Assembly (NCBI GenBank): GCA_045106735.1
Contig: JBGCEZ010000017.1
Location: forward strand, 1 to 64,000
Direction: 5' to 3'
Source: JBGCEZ01 sp045106735
GTDB taxonomy: Bacteria; Planctomycetota; Phycisphaerae; Phycisphaerales; SM1A02
Length of the DNA stretch: 64,000 bases
The notes beneath the pieces were generated by a model. The model ran no database searches, was not told the origin of the DNA, and saw nothing but the letters and a program-made list of their open reading frames with translations. Positions 41,196 to 50,994 of the stretch are shown in pieces. Numbering within the stretch: position 1 is the first letter of the stretch; each line of letters starts with the position of its first letter. The translations under genes and the position numbers were made by a program.

Positions 41196-43951
41196 GCGGC
41201 AGCACGCGGGTGGCCCGCGGTGGTCTGCGGCGCGTGGTCGACGCGATCGCGGGAGCCGTGTCGGGCTTGCCGGCGTCACTGGGCCGCCGCCCCCGCGATC
41301 TGCAACTCGAATGCACACCGTTTGTGAACGCCCTCGGACCGAAGCAGGAAGTCTTCCGCCTGGCCGACGCGCGCGATGACCTGGTGGCCCTGGCCGACGC
41401 CGCGGCGCCGGTGGATCTGTCGAGTCACCAGACCGTCTCCCATCTGGACGCGCGCGGAACATGGATCACGCCGGACCTGGGTGATGGCATGCAAGCCCTC
41501 GGACCCTTGATCGAACGAGACGGCCCGTCCGGGATCCTGATGCAGCCGATTCACCGGCCACAGGTGTACTGGCGTCAGTTCGTCGGCCTTGATGCGTTGC
41601 CCCACATCGACGTGCACGGAGCCGACGCCGTCGACGTCGAGGTGACCTGGGAACTGCTCAGCGACGCTCCGCCGGCTGAGCTGGCCTGGTCCGGCATCCG
41701 GCCATTTCGGGTCGTCGCCCACTGGCGCCGACCGAGGCCGGGGACGGGGGCGGGGGCCGGGGCAGCAGCAGGGGCAGGGGCGGCCGCAACGGGCACGCCG
41801 GCCGCCACACCAACCGCCAGACGGGCGTCCCGAACCGCGGCCAGCTCGACAACCCGATCGGCCGTCGCCAGCAGCGGAAGCCGAAACAAGAGCAGGAGCA
41901 ACCACCCCGGCGCACCACCGGTCCCGCTCGCGGCCGCGGCCCCGCCCACGATCACAAAGATCTTCGGTGTCCCGGCTGGCCGCGTCGTCGTTGAAGCGAT
42001 CGACGCGATCCCGGTCCCGGAAGGCGCTTCCGTCCTGGTGCTGGACCTGCAGATTCCCGCGTCGGAAGCGATTCGCATCGTGGATGTGCGGATCGCGACC
42101 CGGCGGGCCGAACCAATTCGGCCCCGTTCGGCCTCGGTCTCGCCTCCCCCGGGGTCAGCCCCGAACGTCTGCAATCTTCCGGCGATTGACCCGGCTCCAG
42201 ATGCTGCCGGCTCCATCCTTGAACGCGGCGTTGCCGTCGACATTCGTGGCGACATCGCCCGCGTCCAAACCGCCACCGCCGATCACGAATGGCGCGAGTT
42301 TCCCGGCCCGGATGGCCGCCCCAAAATCGGCAGAGGACCTGGCACCACACCGAACGCACGGCCCGGCCCAGGCCCAGGCCCCAGTGCGGGCCATCTGATG
42401 CACGCGTTTCAGCCGCACCTTGTGGCCATCACCGGCCGCAACGGAGCCGTTCAGATCCTGCGCATTGGCGGGGCAGAGGCCGTGACCGTCCACCACACCA
42501 CCGACGGCGTGCATGTCCGCGCGTTCGATCACCATCCGGGCGAGCGGGCCATGCGGACGGTCGGCGAGCACGACGATCGCGGGGTCCGGCGTCATCGCAA
42601 CCGAGCCCTCGCCCCGTGGCTTCCGGCCCATGACATCCGCGTCGACCTGACCCCGGCCGCCTCAGGCCACGGCGCCATCCCCGCCGCCGCCTGGACCCCG
42701 GATGCCCGGCTCGCGTCCCTTGTGTGGACCGAACACGCCGACAAGCAATCGGCGGCCCGCGACCGCACCGTCATGTACGGCGGCCCCGACGCGACCATTG
42801 CGGACGGACGCGGCGTGCTGGGCCGCGGGATTCCCGTCACCAAAAGCGTGTTCGCCATCCGGCGGTCGAAGGGCGATCCCGCCGATCCGGACGCGATCTT
42901 TTCGCCGACGTCCACGCTGGAGGACCCCGCGTTCGCCAGCCTTTTGGCCACGTACGCCCGAGACCGCGCCCCTCTGGAACTCGGACTGCATACGCCGAGT
43001 GAATGGAACGACGGACCGGAGGAGATCGCCCGCGGCATGGCCCTGGCCGAACGCTTCGGATGCCGCGTGTGGATCGACCACGCCAACGACGAAAATCTGG
43101 AGGATCTCAACCGGCTCGGCGCCGACCCCGGGCACGAGCAGTACATGCTGCCCGACCTGCAGCGCCGCGGGTACCGATTCGCGTGGAGTTACACCGACTT
43201 CCCGGGACCCCAGCTCGGCAATTTGGCCGACGACCGTCCGTCGAACACGCTGTTCTGGCTGCCATCGGTCAACCAGGATCCGTCCAATCCGTGGCGGCTG
43301 TGGTTCTTTGGCACGCGCCGAATTCCGCTCCAGCCCGGCCGGTTCTCCGATGCGGCCATCGCCGGCTTGCTGCGCGAGCGATCCGCATCGCTGGTGCACT
43401 GCTACTTCAGCCACGCCACGCATGGACACTTCGAGGTGGACGATGCCGGCCGTCCCACCGGCATCGCCCCGTGGTTCGACGAGGACCTGGCTCGGCTCGC
43501 CGCATCGCGTGACGCGGGCGATCTGCACCTGGCCACTCTGGGAGACTGGGCCGACCATGTGCTCGCGGTGCGGCAGGTGCGGATCCAAACCGCGCCGGAC
43601 GGCGCCATCGACATCGACAACCGCAGCGGCGAGGCCATTCCGGGGTTCACGCTGGCCTTGCTTGCGTCGCCGGCTGCGACGTGGGGGGCAGACGAGGCAG
43701 ACGAGGCGGACGAGGCCGACGAGACATCGCCAGACCCGGACGAAGCTGCGCGACGGTTTGACGTCGATGGCATCGAACCGACGCGCGTGCGGATGGCCGG
43801 CGGAACGCAGTACGTCGCCTGGGATTTGGCGCCAGGCCGTACACGGCTTGGCGTGCGGCTTCGGAATTCGGGAGGAGCGGCGGGCACGGCAACGGCGACG
43901 GCGAGGACTACGGACCCGCCGAGTGATCGTGCGAAACGTCACGCCGACTGA
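41192..43951 (+). CDS. Large protein with polysaccharide-deacetylase-like C-terminal half
   Basis: 919 residues from ATG 41192 (ATGA overlap with the previous gene). The N-terminal half looks like beta-sandwich material (FVNALGPKQEVFRLA, VLVLDLQIPASEAIRI) interrupted by Ala/Gly/Arg low-complexity inserts around 190-240 and 385-400. From about residue 500 the pattern resembles a NodB-type deacetylase barrel: LASLVWTEHADKQSAARDRT, where H-A-D would match the T-x-D-D/H-A-D motif, then ELGLHTPSEWND and RVWIDHANDEN, and YRFAWSYTDFPG. I am moderately sure of the fold, not of catalysis. No signal peptide is obvious. The last 44 bp overlap the end of the opposite-strand kinase gene. Last gene of the dlt-like operon. 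Confidence 0.6.
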   Translation: MSGSTRVARGGLRRVVDAIAGAVSGLPASLGRRPRDLQLECTPFVNALGPKQEVFRLADARDDLVALADAAAPVDLSSHQTVSHLDARGTWITPDLGDGMQALGPLIERDGPSGILMQPIHRPQVYWRQFVGLDALPHIDVHGADAVDVEVTWELLSDAPPAELAWSGIRPFRVVAHWRRPRPGTGAGAGAAAGAGAAATGTPAATPTARRASRTAASSTTRSAVASSGSRNKSRSNHPGAPPVPLAAAAPPTITKIFGVPAGRVVVEAIDAIPVPEGASVLVLDLQIPASEAIRIVDVRIATRRAEPIRPRSASVSPPPGSAPNVCNLPAIDPAPDAAGSILERGVAVDIRGDIARVQTATADHEWREFPGPDGRPKIGRGPGTTPNARPGPGPGPSAGHLMHAFQPHLVAITGRNGAVQILRIGGAEAVTVHHTTDGVHVRAFDHHPGERAMRTVGEHDDRGVRRHRNRALAPWLPAHDIRVDLTPAASGHGAIPAAAWTPDARLASLVWTEHADKQSAARDRTVMYGGPDATIADGRGVLGRGIPVTKSVFAIRRSKGDPADPDAIFSPTSTLEDPAFASLLATYARDRAPLELGLHTPSEWNDGPEEIARGMALAERFGCRVWIDHANDENLEDLNRLGADPGHEQYMLPDLQRRGYRFAWSYTDFPGPQLGNLADDRPSNTLFWLPSVNQDPSNPWRLWFFGTRRIPLQPGRFSDAAIAGLLRERSASLVHCYFSHATHGHFEVDDAGRPTGIAPWFDEDLARLAASRDAGDLHLATLGDWADHVLAVRQVRIQTAPDGAIDIDNRSGEAIPGFTLALLASPAATWGADEADEADEADETSPDPDEAARRFDVDGIEPTRVRMAGGTQYVAWDLAPGRTRLGVRLRNSGGAAGTATATARTTDPPSDRAKRHAD

Positions 43952-46900
43952 CCCGGCGCTCCGCCTGCGGGTACCGATGCAGCACTTCAATCTCACCGTC
44001 ATCACGACCGATGGCGATGAACGCCCCGTCGGCCGACGCGGCGAGCGCGGTCACCGGCTGCTCGTACAACATCAAGGTCGCCTCCGGCTCGACGTCGCCC
44101 GGCCGAAGCAGATGCAAGAGGTTGTCACCCTCCACGACGACCAATCGCCAGTCGTCGGGATCCGCTGGCGTCCCGGGAATCGCCGCGATGTGGCGGACCC
44201 GCTCGGACATTCGCAGCAGCACATCCACCAGAGCACCATTAGCCGCGTCGATGATCACCACCGAACCGGCCCGCGCGGCCATGGCCACGCACTCCGGAGG
44301 GTGCGGGCCCCGTCCCGCAACGGGATCCGGACCGGCCGACGGATCGGGTTTCAGCGGCCACGGACGCGGAAGTGGCAGCACCCGGGTGACGGGATGGCTG
44401 GGTAAGTCGAGAGCCCAGCGCGGGAGGAGATCACTCGCGCCCAGTCGGGCGACGCGGCCGCGGGTGCCGCCCACCGCTTGCCCGGCGACCAGCACATCGC
44501 CGCCGGCAAGCCCGGCCAGGACCGGAGATTCGATCATGGCGCTGAACCGAGCGCGCTGCTCAACCTCGCCAGTGGCCACGGCCACGCGGACGATGTCGCC
44601 ACGTTCGGTGACGGCGACCGCGTGCGCGCCCGATGGCATCACCGCAACGGCGAGCACCGGGCCGCCAAGATCGACGGACCACTGGACCGTGGGCGCGGAT
44701 CCGCGTTGGTCTTCGGTCCCACCGCGCCGCGTCAATCGATCTGAGGCGACGATGAGATCGCCGTCGATGGTGGCCATGTCGCGGATTGGCCCGCTCGGAT
44801 CGGCGTCGACGTTGAGGTCGCCAGCGGTTTCGGCGTTGCTGGAGTTTCCGGGCTCGCGGGCAGCCACCGACGAGGTGGCGCCGGCGGACTGGACGGTGCC
44901 CGCAAAGCCCGCGGCATCCAGCGGCCATTGCACCTCGCCGTCGATCGCGTGCCAACCCGAGACTGACGCCCCGGTGGCCGCGATCAGCACATCGCCGGAG
45001 AACGCGAGTGCGGTGGGCGGGACCGGCGATGAGATGAACATCGGCGAACCGGGCGCCCGGAGATCCCACGCGCGAAGTTCGCGGTCGGTCGAGAGGCTCA
45101 CGACACGTTCGCCGCCCAGGTCAGCCAACGCCATCGGCCGGCCGGAAGGTTCGCGTTCGCGCCAGAACAAGGTGCCGCCAAGCTTCCAGCGGGCGATGCC
45201 TTCGAAAGCCAGGGTGACGATGGTGCCGTCGGCCATGGCCCGCAGGTCCACCACGCGCCCGCGGGTCGCCTTCCACTGGTTGACCACCCGGCCATCGCGA
45301 GATCGCACGACCAAGTCGGCATCGCCCACAAGGGTGATGAGGTGGTCGCCGTCCGGACTGACGATGAAGCGGCGAACGGGGACCCGCTTCTCGTGCACGA
45401 GCACTTCGGCGGCGGGAAGGCGGGCGACGTTCGGCACGGGATCGGCAGAGGCGGCGGGGGCGGCGGGGTCGAAGCGTTTGGGCTGCCTCGGCTGACTGGA
45501 CAGACCAGACGCGCCGGATTGAAGCGACGAGTCATCGCGATGCAGCAGCAGCAACCGCCCGCCATCGTGCACGAAGACGCCGTTCCCGCCGGGGTCCGGC
45601 ACGATGATTGGGGGCGCGGGCCACGTCGGGGGGTGAACGGACGCAGTGGACGTGATGGGGCCAGCGGACGGAATGGGCGCGGCGTCGACCGGCCGCGAGC
45701 GGACCGACGACCCTGAGGCTCCGGCCATGCCGGCCGCGCCGGAGCCGCCAGACGTCCCAGACCAAGGCGGCGACTCGAGGCTGGCAAGAACCGCACCGGT
45801 TGCGGGATCGAGCCATCGAACGCGGCCGGCCAGATCCACGGTGATCAGTTCATTGCCAGTGGGCAGAAGGCGGGCGGCGAGGATCGTGCGGCGGCCGGAA
45901 GTCGGTCCGTCGCCAGCCGCGGGAGCTGGCCCCAGCGTGGTCCGCACGCCGGTCACCACGTCCAGCCGTTCAATGCCCGAAACGCCGAAGACGAAACACT
46001 CATCCGGCGTCCGCCCCGCGGCGATCCCCCGTGGCTGGACCCCGACGGGCCAGAGTTGCGTGGAGGTGGGCGCGGGGCGGGCCACGGGCGCGGTGGCCGC
46101 GGCGGGCACGGGAGACTTGGCCAGCGCGGCGGAGCCGTTGGACGCGGCCAGCGCGGCGGACCCGGCCGGCACAGCGAATCCACCGGGCGCCGCCGATGAC
46201 AACCCACGGTCCAACACCGCGACGGTTCCATCGCGGTTCGCCACCGCCAGGCGATCGGGACCCAGGGCGACCATCGCCACCGGCGCGTCCCGGGATGTGG
46301 CCGGTGGCACCGTGATCGGCGTGCCCACCGAACGATCGGCCCGTCCATTGAGGTGGTCCCACGCCCAGCCGCGGCGTTCGGGCGCGACAGACCCGAGCCA
46401 TCGCCGGGCTTCGGCCGCGTTGCCAGAACGCAGGGCCGAGCCGGCCAGGGCCACATTGGCCACCGCGGATTGATGCTCGGCCTCGGCCCGCAGGCGGTCG
46501 GACTCGCGCCGCAAGGCGTCGGCTGCTTCCTCGCGCTGCTCAGCGTCCTGGCGAGACCGCACCTCTTCCCGGCGCAGGCGCTCCGCTCCGACCGCGGCCA
46601 CCACCGCCAGACTCGTCACCACGATCAGGCCCGCGACGGTGAGCGCGACGCCCGCGGCCACGCGACGGTGCCGCCGCACCAGCCGCCGCATCTGCGTCCC
46701 GACCGAAGGCGGCCGCGCGACAACCGGCTGGCCGTCGGCCGCGCGTCGCAGGTCTTTGGCCATGGCCTCGGCCGACGGATAGCGAGCTCCGGGATCGCGC
46801 GCCATCGCCGTGCCCACGACGTGCGCGACGGGACCGCGCAGTCGCCGATCCAAGGACCCAAGACTGGACGGCTCCTCATCGCAGATGATCCGCGCCGCGT

Positions 46901-47975
46901 CGACCAACGGACGGCCGGCGACCTCAAACGGCAGCCGCCCCGACAGCATGCGGTAGGCCAGGACGCCAAGGGCGTAGATGTCCGACCGGGGACCAATGCG
47001 TTCGGGCACGGCCTCGAACTGCTCGGGAGCCATGCTCCCGACGGTGCCGATGACCACGCCGGTGCGGGTCAGCGTGTCCGATCCGCTCGGGTCCTCCAGG
47101 CGGGCGGCCCCGAAGTCGAGGATCCGCGGCCGTCCATCGACGTCCACCAGGATATTCGCCGACTTCAGGTCACGATGGACGACGCCGCGGGCATGGGCGT
47201 GGGCGAGGGCATCGGCCACGTCGGCCACCAGCCGGAGCACATCCGGCGCGCTGAGCGCGCGGGCCGCGGCCCAGCGGGTGATCGGCACGCCGTCCACCAA
47301 CTCCATCGCGATCCACGGCTGGTCGCCGCCATGCACGCGGGCCACCCCGGCGTCGATCCAACCGGCAATGCCCGGGTGGTCGAGCCGGCGCAGAAGCGCG
47401 GCTTCGCGGTCGAGCAGGCGACGCGTAGGTCGCGGGCCAAAGCCGCCGACGATGCGTTTCAGGGCGACGGCGTCGGAGGAAGCGCCGGGCCGCGTGTCGT
47501 GGGCGCGGTGGACGATGCTGGTCGCGCCTTGGCCGATGACGGGGCCAAGCCGGTAGTGGGCGATGGTGGCGGGGTCGGGGACGCGGTCGGAGGGGGGGGC
47601 GGAGGCGGGGGCGGGGTGAGGGCCAGCGGCGGCGGCACCGGTGGACACGCCGGACACGGCAGACACATCGGACACCGGCAACTCGATCGCGCCGCCGGAG
47701 CGACGAATGCCCTCGAGCAGCGATTCGGCGGCGGCCAAACGGTCGCCGGCCGCGGCGTCACGACCGTCGCCGCGGCCGCCGTTCCGCCCGTGTTCGCCCT
47801 CGCCACGCGCTGCATCCGCCGCGAGCATCGGCTCCAGCACCGCGGCCAGATCGGGCGCTCGCTCGATCTCCAGGTCGATGACGCGGCGGCGGGCGACGGC
47901 CCCGCGCGTGCGACGCACGCGCTCCATCGCCGCCTGCAGACGATCCCAGGTGTCGTCGGGCGGCGGCGTACTCAT
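43908..47975 (-). CDS. Membrane Ser/Thr protein kinase with C-terminal beta-propeller-like region
   Basis: 1355 residues from ATG 47975. Kinase domain at about 155-420: IGQGATSIVHRAHD (glycine loop), VALKRI (ATP lysine), VVHRDLKSANILV (catalytic loop), ILDFGAARL (Mg loop), GSMAPEQ and DIYALGVLAYRMLSGRLPF. A transmembrane helix (VAAGVALTVAGLIVVTSLAVV) and a coiled coil of Arg/Glu/Ala follow, then some 800 residues of WD-like repeats (GPDRLAVANRDGTVAVLDRG and similar), interrupted by Ala/Ser/Pro inserts. Kinases of this kind with an ECF sigma gene alongside are characteristic of planctomycetes. The start overlaps the sigma gene stop by 4 bp. It presumably senses an extracytoplasmic signal through the propeller. 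Tail overlaps the convergent 41192-43951 gene. Confidence 0.9.
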   Translation of the reverse strand: MSTPPPDDTWDRLQAAMERVRRTRGAVARRRVIDLEIERAPDLAAVLEPMLAADAARGEGEHGRNGGRGDGRDAAAGDRLAAAESLLEGIRRSGGAIELPVSDVSAVSGVSTGAAAAGPHPAPASAPPSDRVPDPATIAHYRLGPVIGQGATSIVHRAHDTRPGASSDAVALKRIVGGFGPRPTRRLLDREAALLRRLDHPGIAGWIDAGVARVHGGDQPWIAMELVDGVPITRWAAARALSAPDVLRLVADVADALAHAHARGVVHRDLKSANILVDVDGRPRILDFGAARLEDPSGSDTLTRTGVVIGTVGSMAPEQFEAVPERIGPRSDIYALGVLAYRMLSGRLPFEVAGRPLVDAARIICDEEPSSLGSLDRRLRGPVAHVVGTAMARDPGARYPSAEAMAKDLRRAADGQPVVARPPSVGTQMRRLVRRHRRVAAGVALTVAGLIVVTSLAVVAAVGAERLRREEVRSRQDAEQREEAADALRRESDRLRAEAEHQSAVANVALAGSALRSGNAAEARRWLGSVAPERRGWAWDHLNGRADRSVGTPITVPPATSRDAPVAMVALGPDRLAVANRDGTVAVLDRGLSSAAPGGFAVPAGSAALAASNGSAALAKSPVPAAATAPVARPAPTSTQLWPVGVQPRGIAAGRTPDECFVFGVSGIERLDVVTGVRTTLGPAPAAGDGPTSGRRTILAARLLPTGNELITVDLAGRVRWLDPATGAVLASLESPPWSGTSGGSGAAGMAGASGSSVRSRPVDAAPIPSAGPITSTASVHPPTWPAPPIIVPDPGGNGVFVHDGGRLLLLHRDDSSLQSGASGLSSQPRQPKRFDPAAPAASADPVPNVARLPAAEVLVHEKRVPVRRFIVSPDGDHLITLVGDADLVVRSRDGRVVNQWKATRGRVVDLRAMADGTIVTLAFEGIARWKLGGTLFWREREPSGRPMALADLGGERVVSLSTDRELRAWDLRAPGSPMFISSPVPPTALAFSGDVLIAATGASVSGWHAIDGEVQWPLDAAGFAGTVQSAGATSSVAAREPGNSSNAETAGDLNVDADPSGPIRDMATIDGDLIVASDRLTRRGGTEDQRGSAPTVQWSVDLGGPVLAVAVMPSGAHAVAVTERGDIVRVAVATGEVEQRARFSAMIESPVLAGLAGGDVLVAGQAVGGTRGRVARLGASDLLPRWALDLPSHPVTRVLPLPRPWPLKPDPSAGPDPVAGRGPHPPECVAMAARAGSVVIIDAANGALVDVLLRMSERVRHIAAIPGTPADPDDWRLVVVEGDNLLHLLRPGDVEPEATLMLYEQPVTALAASADGAFIAIGRDDGEIEVLHRYPQAERRVSRRDVSHDHSAGP

Positions 47976-48595
47976 GCGCCGGCCATCGGCGCCGCAGCTT
48001 CCAAACGGACGTGCAGCCACGCCCGGGCGGTGCGCCACTCCTGCTCAACGGTGCTCACCGAACAGTCCAGTCGCCGGGCAACCTGCGGAACGGTGAGGCC
48101 GCCCAGCAGTCGCCACTCCGCGATCGTGGCCGCGCGGCCGCTCATTCGGCCGAGTTCTTCGATGGCCACGGCCAAATCCAGCAGCACATCCGCGTCGTAA
48201 CTCGCCTCGGGCGGCGCCGCGTCCAAGCTGACCCGCTGCCGATCGGGACCACCACGCCGAACGGCCGTGCGGGCCCGAGCGTGGTTGATCAAGACCTGCC
48301 GCATGGCCATCGCCGCGGTGGCCAAAAAGTGCTCGCGGTCGCGGAATCGCTCGGGCGCGGACGAACCGAGCTTGAGCCAGACCTCGTGGAGCAAGGCCGT
48401 GGGCTGGAGCGTGTGGCCGGAACGCTCCCGGCCGAACCACCCGCGAGCCAGGCGATGCAGGTGTTCGTAGGCCTCGGCATCAAAGGGACCGTCGGCGTGC
48501 GTGGCGGCCTTGGCGATCGCCGCCACCGGCGGGTGGGCCGGTCCGACACCGGGCTTCCCGTCCGCCGGTTCGTGATGTCCATCGTCCCTGACCAT
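47972..48595 (-). CDS. ECF-type RNA polymerase sigma factor
   Basis: 207 residues from ATG 48595; the frame is open upstream but that part is Arg/Gly-rich and non-coding. Region 2 includes HTLQPTALLHEVWLKLG and HFLATAAMAMRQVLINHARA, region 4 includes LLGGLTVPQVARRLDCSVST with a following VEQEWRTARAWL, the helix-turn-helix that reads the -35 element. The L-Q-P-T-A-L-x-H-E block marks the planctomycete-rich ECF group (TIGR02999 type). It is translationally coupled to the downstream kinase gene, which lets the kinase control or respond with the sigma factor. Target promoters are unknown. Confidence 0.9.
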   Translation of the reverse strand: MVRDDGHHEPADGKPGVGPAHPPVAAIAKAATHADGPFDAEAYEHLHRLARGWFGRERSGHTLQPTALLHEVWLKLGSSAPERFRDREHFLATAAMAMRQVLINHARARTAVRRGGPDRQRVSLDAAPPEASYDADVLLDLAVAIEELGRMSGRAATIAEWRLLGGLTVPQVARRLDCSVSTVEQEWRTARAWLHVRLEAAAPMAGA

Positions 48596-48902
48596 CGACT
48601 GCCCTTGATTCGATTCAACCGTGCCTGACCGGCGTCCGCCGCGGGCGAGTTGCCCGTCCACCCCGCCTGGCGGCCAGGACGCGTGCCCACCGTCCCAAGA
48701 AGGAGGCCAGTCGCCGCGGCCCGGCGCAGAAAAATCGCCGCATTTCCGAGGGTTGGTCGCGCAATCCGTGTGGACCCACCGGACCGGCTCGCCGTTCGTC
48801 GGCGGACCAATCCACGCATCGAAGCCTTCGGCCCGGCCCAAGGCCCAACCCTGAACCCGACCGTACGCGAACCCACGCCGTGCTACCCGGAGACGCAAGT
48901 CC
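48596..48902. other. Divergent gap between ECF sigma gene and secreted-protein gene
   Basis: 307 bp, GC-rich, with one AT pocket (about 48730-48755, GCAGAAAAATCGCCGCATTT). It must hold the promoters of the two divergent genes at 48595 and 48903. I see no clear -35/-10 pair, repeat or hairpin with a T-tract. Confidence 0.4.
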
Positions 48903-50168
48903 ATGCCTCACAAGACTTACCAGAAGAGCCCGCGTCGAATCAAGACGCTCCTGAGCCAAATCGCCGCTCCGGTGGCCGCGATGGCCCTCAGCGGCGGATT
49001 CGCCGCCTCCGCCTCGGCCCAATGTGCCCCGGTCGACTTCGACGACCTGCCGATCGGCACCGTGGTCACCGACCAGATCCCCGGCGTCCGTTTCGAGGTG
49101 GAGCCGCCGCTCTGCTCGGGCACGCCCCTCCGCATGCGGGTCTTCGCATCCCCGGACACGAGCAGCCCCGGCAACGCCATCGTGATCGACCAGGGGTGCC
49201 CGGAGTTCAGCCCCGCGTGGCTCCGGATGGTGTTCGATGAACCCCAGACCGACGTCAGCTTCACCCTCGGCATGTCCTTCGCCGACGTCGATGTCCGGAT
49301 CTTCGGCTCCGCCGGCCTGCTGGACACGATCACCGTCGGCAGCCCCGGCCCCGGCGTTCGCAGCCTGGTGCGAGCCAGCGGCTTTCCCGGCGGCGCGGTC
49401 ATCACCCGCATCGAAGTGCAGGCGCAGTTCAGCGACTTCGAAGCGATCGACGACCTGACGTTCGGTTCGGATACGACGCCCCCGGAGATCATCATCGAGA
49501 GCCCGGGCTTCCTGGAGTGCATCTGCGGTCCGGTGTCGATCCAGGGCACGAGCTGCGATCCCGATGGCGGTTACGCCGGCGATCGACTCGACTTCCGCCG
49601 CGCGAACGCCGATCCCGGCACCGAGTGGACGAACGTCGGCTCATTCTCGACGCCCTTGTGCACGCCCGGCGGCCTGTACACCTTCAACCCCGAGGCCCTT
49701 GGCCTGAGCGGCGGCGTGTACCTGCTCCGCGTCACGGCCCGAAACGCCTGCGGCCTGGAGTCGACCGAAATCACGGCGGTGCGCTACGACACGAGTCCGC
49801 CGGCGCTGGCCCTCCAGCAGCCGGAAGCGGGCGAGACCGTCAGCGGCATGGTTGAGCTGTGCGGGGCGATCAGCGACGCCTGCGGCGCCGAGTGGACGAT
49901 CACCGCAACCGGCCCCGGCGGCGCGACGGTGGACATTGCCGCCGGCAATTCGACGCCCTGCGGCGGCATCGCCGAGTGGGACACCGCCGGCCTGCCGGAA
50001 GGCAACTGGACCATCCGCATCGACGCGGTGGACGAGTGCGGCCAAGCGTCCGTCCTGACCCGCGACGTCATCCTGGATCCGTCGGCCGCGGCCGACGTCA
50101 ACGGCGACGGCAGCGTGGACTTCCTGGACGTGCTGGCCGTGCTCTCGGCCTGGTCGCCCGTGCCCTAA
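48903..50168 (+). CDS. Secreted protein with Ig-like domains and dockerin-like tail
   Basis: 421 residues. Signal peptide of about 40 residues (RRIKTLLSQIAAPVAAMALS then AASASA before Gln-Cys). Residues 40-190 start with CAPVDFDDLPIGTVVTDQIPG, a pattern seen in PEP-CTERM-like and other exported beta-sandwich proteins. Two Ig-like/Big-type domains follow (TTPPEIIIESPGFLECICG; TSPPALALQQPEAGETVSGM), each introduced by a Pro-Pro hinge and rich in Cys. The C-terminus is a single dockerin-like loop DVNGDGSVDFLDVLAVLSAW. Function unknown; extracellular. It is divergent from an ECF sigma gene and could be its target. A strong terminator hairpin follows at 50221. Confidence 0.8.
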   Translation: MPHKTYQKSPRRIKTLLSQIAAPVAAMALSGGFAASASAQCAPVDFDDLPIGTVVTDQIPGVRFEVEPPLCSGTPLRMRVFASPDTSSPGNAIVIDQGCPEFSPAWLRMVFDEPQTDVSFTLGMSFADVDVRIFGSAGLLDTITVGSPGPGVRSLVRASGFPGGAVITRIEVQAQFSDFEAIDDLTFGSDTTPPEIIIESPGFLECICGPVSIQGTSCDPDGGYAGDRLDFRRANADPGTEWTNVGSFSTPLCTPGGLYTFNPEALGLSGGVYLLRVTARNACGLESTEITAVRYDTSPPALALQQPEAGETVSGMVELCGAISDACGAEWTITATGPGGATVDIAAGNSTPCGGIAEWDTAGLPEGNWTIRIDAVDECGQASVLTRDVILDPSAAADVNGDGSVDFLDVLAVLSAWSPVP

Positions 50169-50220
50169 CGCTGCAACGACGCCAAACCCGGCGAGAACAA
50201 CCGAGCCCTTCCGGCTTGCG

Positions 50221-50263
50221 GCGGCGGAGCGTGGACCATGGTGTCCGCGACTCCGCCGCTTTT
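50221..50263 (+). terminator. Rho-independent terminator
   Basis: GCGGCGGAG (50221-50229) pairs perfectly with CTCCGCCGC (50251-50259). The stem continues after a one-base bulge with seven more pairs (one G-T) around a 6-nt loop CATGGT, and TTTT follows at 50260-50263. It lies 53 bp after the stop of the secreted-protein gene. Confidence 0.82.
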
Positions 50264-50418
50264 CGTTGGTGGTGGTGGTGGCGCGGGCGCAGGCGCGGGC
50301 AGGAACGATGGCGGCGATGGAGCCGACGTCGAGAGCGAAATTGGGTCGGGCGCGGGGCGCCACCGGAACCGGGAGTCAGAGCAACGGCCGACCGCCGCAG
50401 CGTTCCCGCCCGCCCGCC

Positions 50419-50994
50419 TCAGCTCGCCTCGGCCGCCAGCACCGCAATCGCGTCGGCGTCCAAGTAGAACCGCACCTTCTCGCGGCGCGTCGTCCCGAGC
50501 CGCTCGTAGAACCGCATCGCTCGCTCGTTGAAACTCGGGGTTTGCCACTGCACGAGTTCCACGCCGGCGGCGGTGGCGTCGCGGGCCAGCGTCGCCATGA
50601 GGCGGCGTCCGATGCCGGCGGAACGGTGGTCGCCGTCCAGGAACAGGCAGTCCATGTGGGCGAACAAACAGGCGTCCCAGGTCGAAGCTTCCAGCGTCCA
50701 ACTCGCGTATCCGCCGAGCGCCGCCGGCGTCCCACCGTCCATGTCAACGACGAGGATGTTCAGCCGCGGCGGACCCGCGGGCGGAAACGCCAAACGTTCG
50801 AGCCCGGCGGCCTTGCCGGTGGCGTCAAATGGCGCTCGCTCAAACTCAGCGTGGGCGGCAATCAGGCGAAGCAGCTCCGGCACATCGGCCGGAACCGCCG
50901 TACGAATGACGGGGTCGGCCGGCGCACCGCTCGGCCCACCACTCGTCCCCCCACTCGTCCCATCAGTCGGCACATCCGCGGGCGATTCAGACAT
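50419..50994 (-). CDS. GNAT-family N-acetyltransferase
   Basis: 191 residues from ATG 50994. Acetyl-CoA-dependent N-acetyltransferase. The N-terminus has a Gly/Ser/Thr repeat (GTSGGTSGGPSG). The GNAT core starts at IRTAVPADVPELLRLIAAH, with the acetyl-CoA loop LDGDHRSAGIGRRLMATLAR (R-x-x-G-I-G-R) and the final VQWQTPSFNERAMRFYERLG, typical of the diamine/spermidine acetyltransferase-like branch. Substrate unknown. It is last in a three-gene minus-strand operon; its start overlaps the stop of the upstream hypothetical gene by 8 bp. Confidence 0.85.
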   Translation of the reverse strand: MSESPADVPTDGTSGGTSGGPSGAPADPVIRTAVPADVPELLRLIAAHAEFERAPFDATGKAAGLERLAFPPAGPPRLNILVVDMDGGTPAALGGYASWTLEASTWDACLFAHMDCLFLDGDHRSAGIGRRLMATLARDATAAGVELVQWQTPSFNERAMRFYERLGTTRREKVRFYLDADAIAVLAAEAS

